Below, piece after piece: positions 7,014 to 8,756 of a stretch of DNA of 8,756 bases (position 1 is its first letter; the number at the start of each line of letters is the position of its first letter). Location: NCBI GenBank assembly GCA_003354225.1, contig PIVH01000063.1:1-8756 (forward strand). Direction: 5' to 3'. Under the pieces are notes generated by a model. That model did not search any database, was not told where the DNA came from, and saw nothing but the letters and a program-made list of their open reading frames with translations. Origin of the DNA: Globobulimina sp. (taxonomy: Eukaryota > Foraminifera > Rotaliida). The translations under genes and the position numbers were made by a program.

Positions 7014-7556
7014 ATGCCTTCCATTGAGTTATCACCGAGCAGTCAGGCGGGATGTCGTGAGTGCAAAGAAAAGATTTTGAAAGGTAGCTATCGATTTGGT
7101 GTTTCTTGCTCAAAACATTACAGTGGTCGTTCGAGCAAGCAGTGGTATCATATTCATTGTTATCCAAAATCAACAAAAGTGAGAATTCCAACCTATTCAA
7201 GCGATTTGGAGGGATTTACAAAATTACCAAAAAAAGAAAAACGAAAGATTCGAAAAGCATTATGGCCAAATCAAGTAAGTGATAAAAATAAACCAAGAAT
7301 AAAACTTTTAAAAGAATTTAACAAAATGACAATTAAAGATTTAATGTTGGAATTGAAAAGACGTGATCTTAAAAGAAATGGTAATAAACAAAACTTAAAA
7401 GATACATTAGAACAATATTTGAACAGCAAAAAATGTAAAAAATTAAATAAATTGTTAGTATTTGGATATTGCAGGAAACGAGAAAATAAGTATAATTTAA
7501 CCATTCCTGTGTACTTACAACAAATAGTAAATCATTATTTTCCATCTTGTGTTTAA
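7014..7556 (+). CDS. Small PARP-type zinc finger plus SAP-domain protein
   Basis: The protein has 180 residues. Residues 8-84 form a PARP-type zinc finger: C14, C17, H46, C49, with KGSYRFG (23-29), QWYHIHC and LEGFTKL (65-71) all in the expected places. In PARP1 and DNA ligase III this finger binds DNA nicks and breaks. Residues about 105-139 form a SAP helix-extended-helix motif (MTIKDLMLELKRRDLKRNG), a DNA-binding fold. There is no ADP-ribosyltransferase or ligase domain, and the frame ends soon after the SAP. The tail (147-180) has LLVFGYCRKRENKYN and IPVYLQQIVNHYF, which resembles segments of two other proteins in this window. By family it is probably a nuclear DNA-damage-sensing or chromatin protein. 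It follows the PDZ-SPRY gene after 223 bp of very T-rich DNA in which I see nothing else. Confidence 0.85.
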   Translation: MPSIELSPSSQAGCRECKEKILKGSYRFGVSCSKHYSGRSSKQWYHIHCYPKSTKVRIPTYSSDLEGFTKLPKKEKRKIRKALWPNQVSDKNKPRIKLLKEFNKMTIKDLMLELKRRDLKRNGNKQNLKDTLEQYLNSKKCKKLNKLLVFGYCRKRENKYNLTIPVYLQQIVNHYFPSCV

Positions 7557-7664
7557 AGAAATGAATGACTGATTATATAATTTATATTATAGACTCATGT
7601 CCAGTACTTAACAGAAACTAACTATTTATATTGTTTTGTACCCATAAATTATTTTGATCTTAGC

Positions 7665-8160
7665 AAATGTACATAATTCATTGAATAAGAACATATTTAC
7701 AAAACCCTAAAAACTGTCATTATATTTTTTTGGATATATAGTACAAGAATTCTTCAGTTATCCCAAAACACAACGCCACTGCAGTCACAACTATTGAGCT
7801 AATTTTCATTGTGGTGATATGACTGCAACTTTGGAGTTAATTCACCACAATAGTTAATCTGCAGTGACTGCACTTTTGTGAGGGGTAGGCTAACTTTTGC
7901 AGGAGAAATATTGTAGAAATGGAAGAGAAACACTGCATACCAACTATTGAGCTGAAGTTGAAGTCAGATCACCACAATGAGAATTAGCTCAATTGTTGTG
8001 ACTGCAGTGCATGCTATATTTATGATGAAAGCTGCGGCGACAATCAAAAAGAATACATCTCGATACAATAAACCACATTTATAATTATCAATCATTTCAT
8101 TTCATACACAAATCCATTTCATACATGCCAGAAATGTACATATATAATTCATTGAATAAG
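7665..8160 (+). repeat. 25-nt direct repeat on both sides of the fold-back element
   Basis: AAATGTACAT followed by AATTCATTGAATAAG occurs at 7665-7689, and again at 8132-8160 with four extra bases (TATA) after the first ten. The copies lie about 470 bp apart in the same orientation, one on each side of the 7777-8009 element. They are too far from its ends to be simple target-site duplications. Confidence 0.6.
7777..8009. mobile_element. Double fold-back (MITE-like) inverted-repeat element
   Basis: The outer 55 bp at 7777-7831 match the reverse complement of 7955-8009 at 51 of 55 positions, beginning CACTGCAGTCACAAC and ending GTTGTGACTGCAGTG. The 233-bp element also has inner symmetry. It consists of two units, 7777-7866 and 7931-8009, each bounded by CACTGCA and TGCAGTG and each able to fold on itself. 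In the first unit ATTGTGGTGA (7808-7817) pairs exactly with TCACCACAAT (7842-7851). In the second, the first 23 bp pair largely with the last 24. A 64-bp spacer that is not part of either palindrome lies between them. No coding capacity and no clear target-site duplication are visible. A non-autonomous DNA transposon or a hairpin-forming regulatory or small-RNA locus would both fit. Confidence 0.65.
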
Positions 8161-8196
8161 TTTTTCTTTGGATCTAACACAATCCATTTCATATAT
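8111..8196 (+). repeat. Degenerate direct repeat with 70-bp period
   Basis: AATCCATTTCATACAT at 8111-8126 recurs as AATCCATTTCATATAT at 8181-8196, each preceded by ACAC/ACACA and followed by a GAAA...ACATATAT stretch. A further ATTTCATTTCATACA piece precedes the first copy. The array is AT-rich and lies just beyond the stop of the membrane-protein gene on the minus strand, probably in or near its 3' UTR. Confidence 0.5.
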
Positions 8197-8251
8197 ACAC
8201 AAGAAAACATACATATATTATTATAACATGGTGTAATAGTGATATTTCTCT

Positions 8252-8644
8252 TTATATCTTCTTATCAGACAGTAATACACCAAACATTGGTAGAAGCAAA
8301 ATCATTGCACCAAAAATCCAACCAATACCATCTTGTTTTTGATCTGAAGGAGCTGTAAATGTAAATTGAGCGTCAGTACAAGGCAATACATAGCATTTAT
8401 ACTCAGATCCAATAGTTTTCAATGCCATCGGACATGCTTCTCTTTCACTGTAAATTAGTTGATGTCCACATCTGGCTTCAACAGTTGCAGTATATTCATA
8501 TAATTCTCCGTCACAACTGTGCCTACTGCCGCAATCATATGAACATTTCGATGCGATAACATCTATCAATAAACATTGTTCGATTGTTGCACTTCTCTCA
8601 TATTTTTTTGCTTTAATAACAACATTAACACCATGTATTTTTTT
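8252..8644 (-). CDS. C-terminal part of a cysteine-rich single-pass membrane protein
   Basis: The frame is open from 8644 down to a TAA at 8252-8254 but holds no usable start codon, so the 5' end must lie in another exon or beyond the window. About 130 residues are visible. The ectodomain begins with a strand-like stretch (HGVNVVIKAKKYERSATIEQ). It carries eight cysteines in patterns such as CSYDCGSRHSC and CYVLPC, suggesting up to four disulfides in a small secreted-type fold. One hydrophobic helix (IGWIFGAMILLLPMFGVLLS) sits at the C-terminus, followed by the short tail DKKI. This is the layout of a type I surface or secretory-pathway protein with almost no cytoplasmic tail. I do not recognise the family. 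The stop at 8645-8647 falls in a run of nine A; one base fewer there would open the frame for twelve more codons. Confidence 0.6.
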   Translation of the reverse strand, partial: KKIHGVNVVIKAKKYERSATIEQCLLIDVIASKCSYDCGSRHSCDGELYEYTATVEARCGHQLIYSEREACPMALKTIGSEYKCYVLPCTDAQFTFTAPSDQKQDGIGWIFGAMILLLPMFGVLLSDKKI

Positions 8645-8756
8645 TTAAAGGAGAGGGAAAACAAGGCTTTGTAACTTGTGTTAATTAAAGTCGGGGGGGT
8701 CGCATCTTTTTCGGCTTGTCTCCAGAAAGGATTTAACGGCCAACACTCTCCCCCCA
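8645..8756. other. Window-edge segment with abrupt rise in GC content
   Basis: From about 8691 to the end, GC is about 56 percent (37 of 66), against roughly one third elsewhere. It includes a run of seven G at 8693-8699 and ends in a C run. On the minus strand, 24 codons are open from the edge to a TAA at 8682-8684 (text includes VLAVKSFLETSRKRCDPPDF), which may be an exon fragment or chance. A chimeric or low-quality assembly end is equally possible. Confidence 0.35.

Larger units (their letters stand above)
7557..8251. other. 695-bp non-coding spacer rich in repeats
   Basis: No open frame of substance lies here on either strand. It separates the convergent ends of the PARP-finger/SAP gene and the cysteine-rich membrane protein gene, so promoters are not expected. 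It is the longest spacer in the window and holds the double fold-back element and two sets of short direct repeats listed separately. I see no tRNA-like cloverleaf or other RNA gene. Confidence 0.6.

Noticed and set aside
8111-8196. CRISPR-like array from the 70-bp spaced repeats
   Set aside because: Only two degenerate 16-bp copies are present, the genome is eukaryotic, and the spacers are themselves similar to each other.
7557-8251. tRNA or other structured RNA gene in the long spacer
   Set aside because: I found no T-loop-like GGTTCRANNC box with matching arms; the only strong folding is the repeat element itself.
1-8756. Reassigned stop codons, as in ciliates
   Set aside because: All complete genes end cleanly at TAA or TGA, and no conserved protein text runs through a stop apart from the introns and the one frameshift.

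Overview
The window looks like compact, AT-rich nuclear DNA of a single-celled eukaryote (a protist). The evidence is: spliceosomal introns with GT..AG ends of 59 and 120 bp (and a probable third of 101 bp), eukaryote-specific protein domains (PHD finger, PDZ, SPRY/B30.2, PARP-type zinc finger, SAP), Asn/Lys-rich proteins, long A/T runs between genes, and no bacterial-style ribosome binding sites. TAA and TGA both serve as stops, so the code appears standard. I cannot name the species. The recurring 'LxIPxxLxxIVxxY'-like protein segment is something I loosely associate with protist proteomes, but I could not check this.

Layout, left to right. (1) 1-495 (+): the 3' end of an unrecognised protein, open from the window edge. 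(2) 550-1780 (-): a ten-helix drug/metabolite-transporter superfamily protein resembling SLC35F6, in at least two exons. (3) 1860-2969 (-): a nuclear-type coiled-coil plus PHD-finger protein. A good donor near its 3' end (1881) and a strong acceptor (1781) would join it in frame to the transporter. (4) 3119-4612 (-): a major-facilitator transporter of the SVOP/SV2 type with one intron and one single-base frameshift. (5) 4613-4916: a 304-bp head-to-head intergenic region. (6) 4917-5630 (+): a basic C2HC zinc-finger orphan. (7) 5774-6790 (+): a PDZ-SPRY protein. (8) 7014-7556 (+): a small PARP-type zinc finger plus SAP protein. (9) 7557-8251: a non-coding stretch with a double fold-back repeat element (7777-8009) and short direct repeats. 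(10) 8252-8644 (-): the C-terminal part of a cysteine-rich single-pass membrane protein. (11) 8645-8756: an edge segment that turns abruptly GC-rich.

The genes do not form an obvious pathway. Two are membrane transporters, three are probably nuclear (PHD, C2HC finger, PARP-finger/SAP), and one is a scaffold or adaptor (PDZ-SPRY). The most interesting points are the possible PHD-to-transporter splice fusion, the frameshift inside an otherwise well-conserved SVOP-like gene, the paired fold-back element, three evenly spaced TGTAACATAT boxes just after the SVOP-like stop codon, and a short C-terminal module that seems shared by several genes here. All splice calls come from sequence alone, without transcript data.
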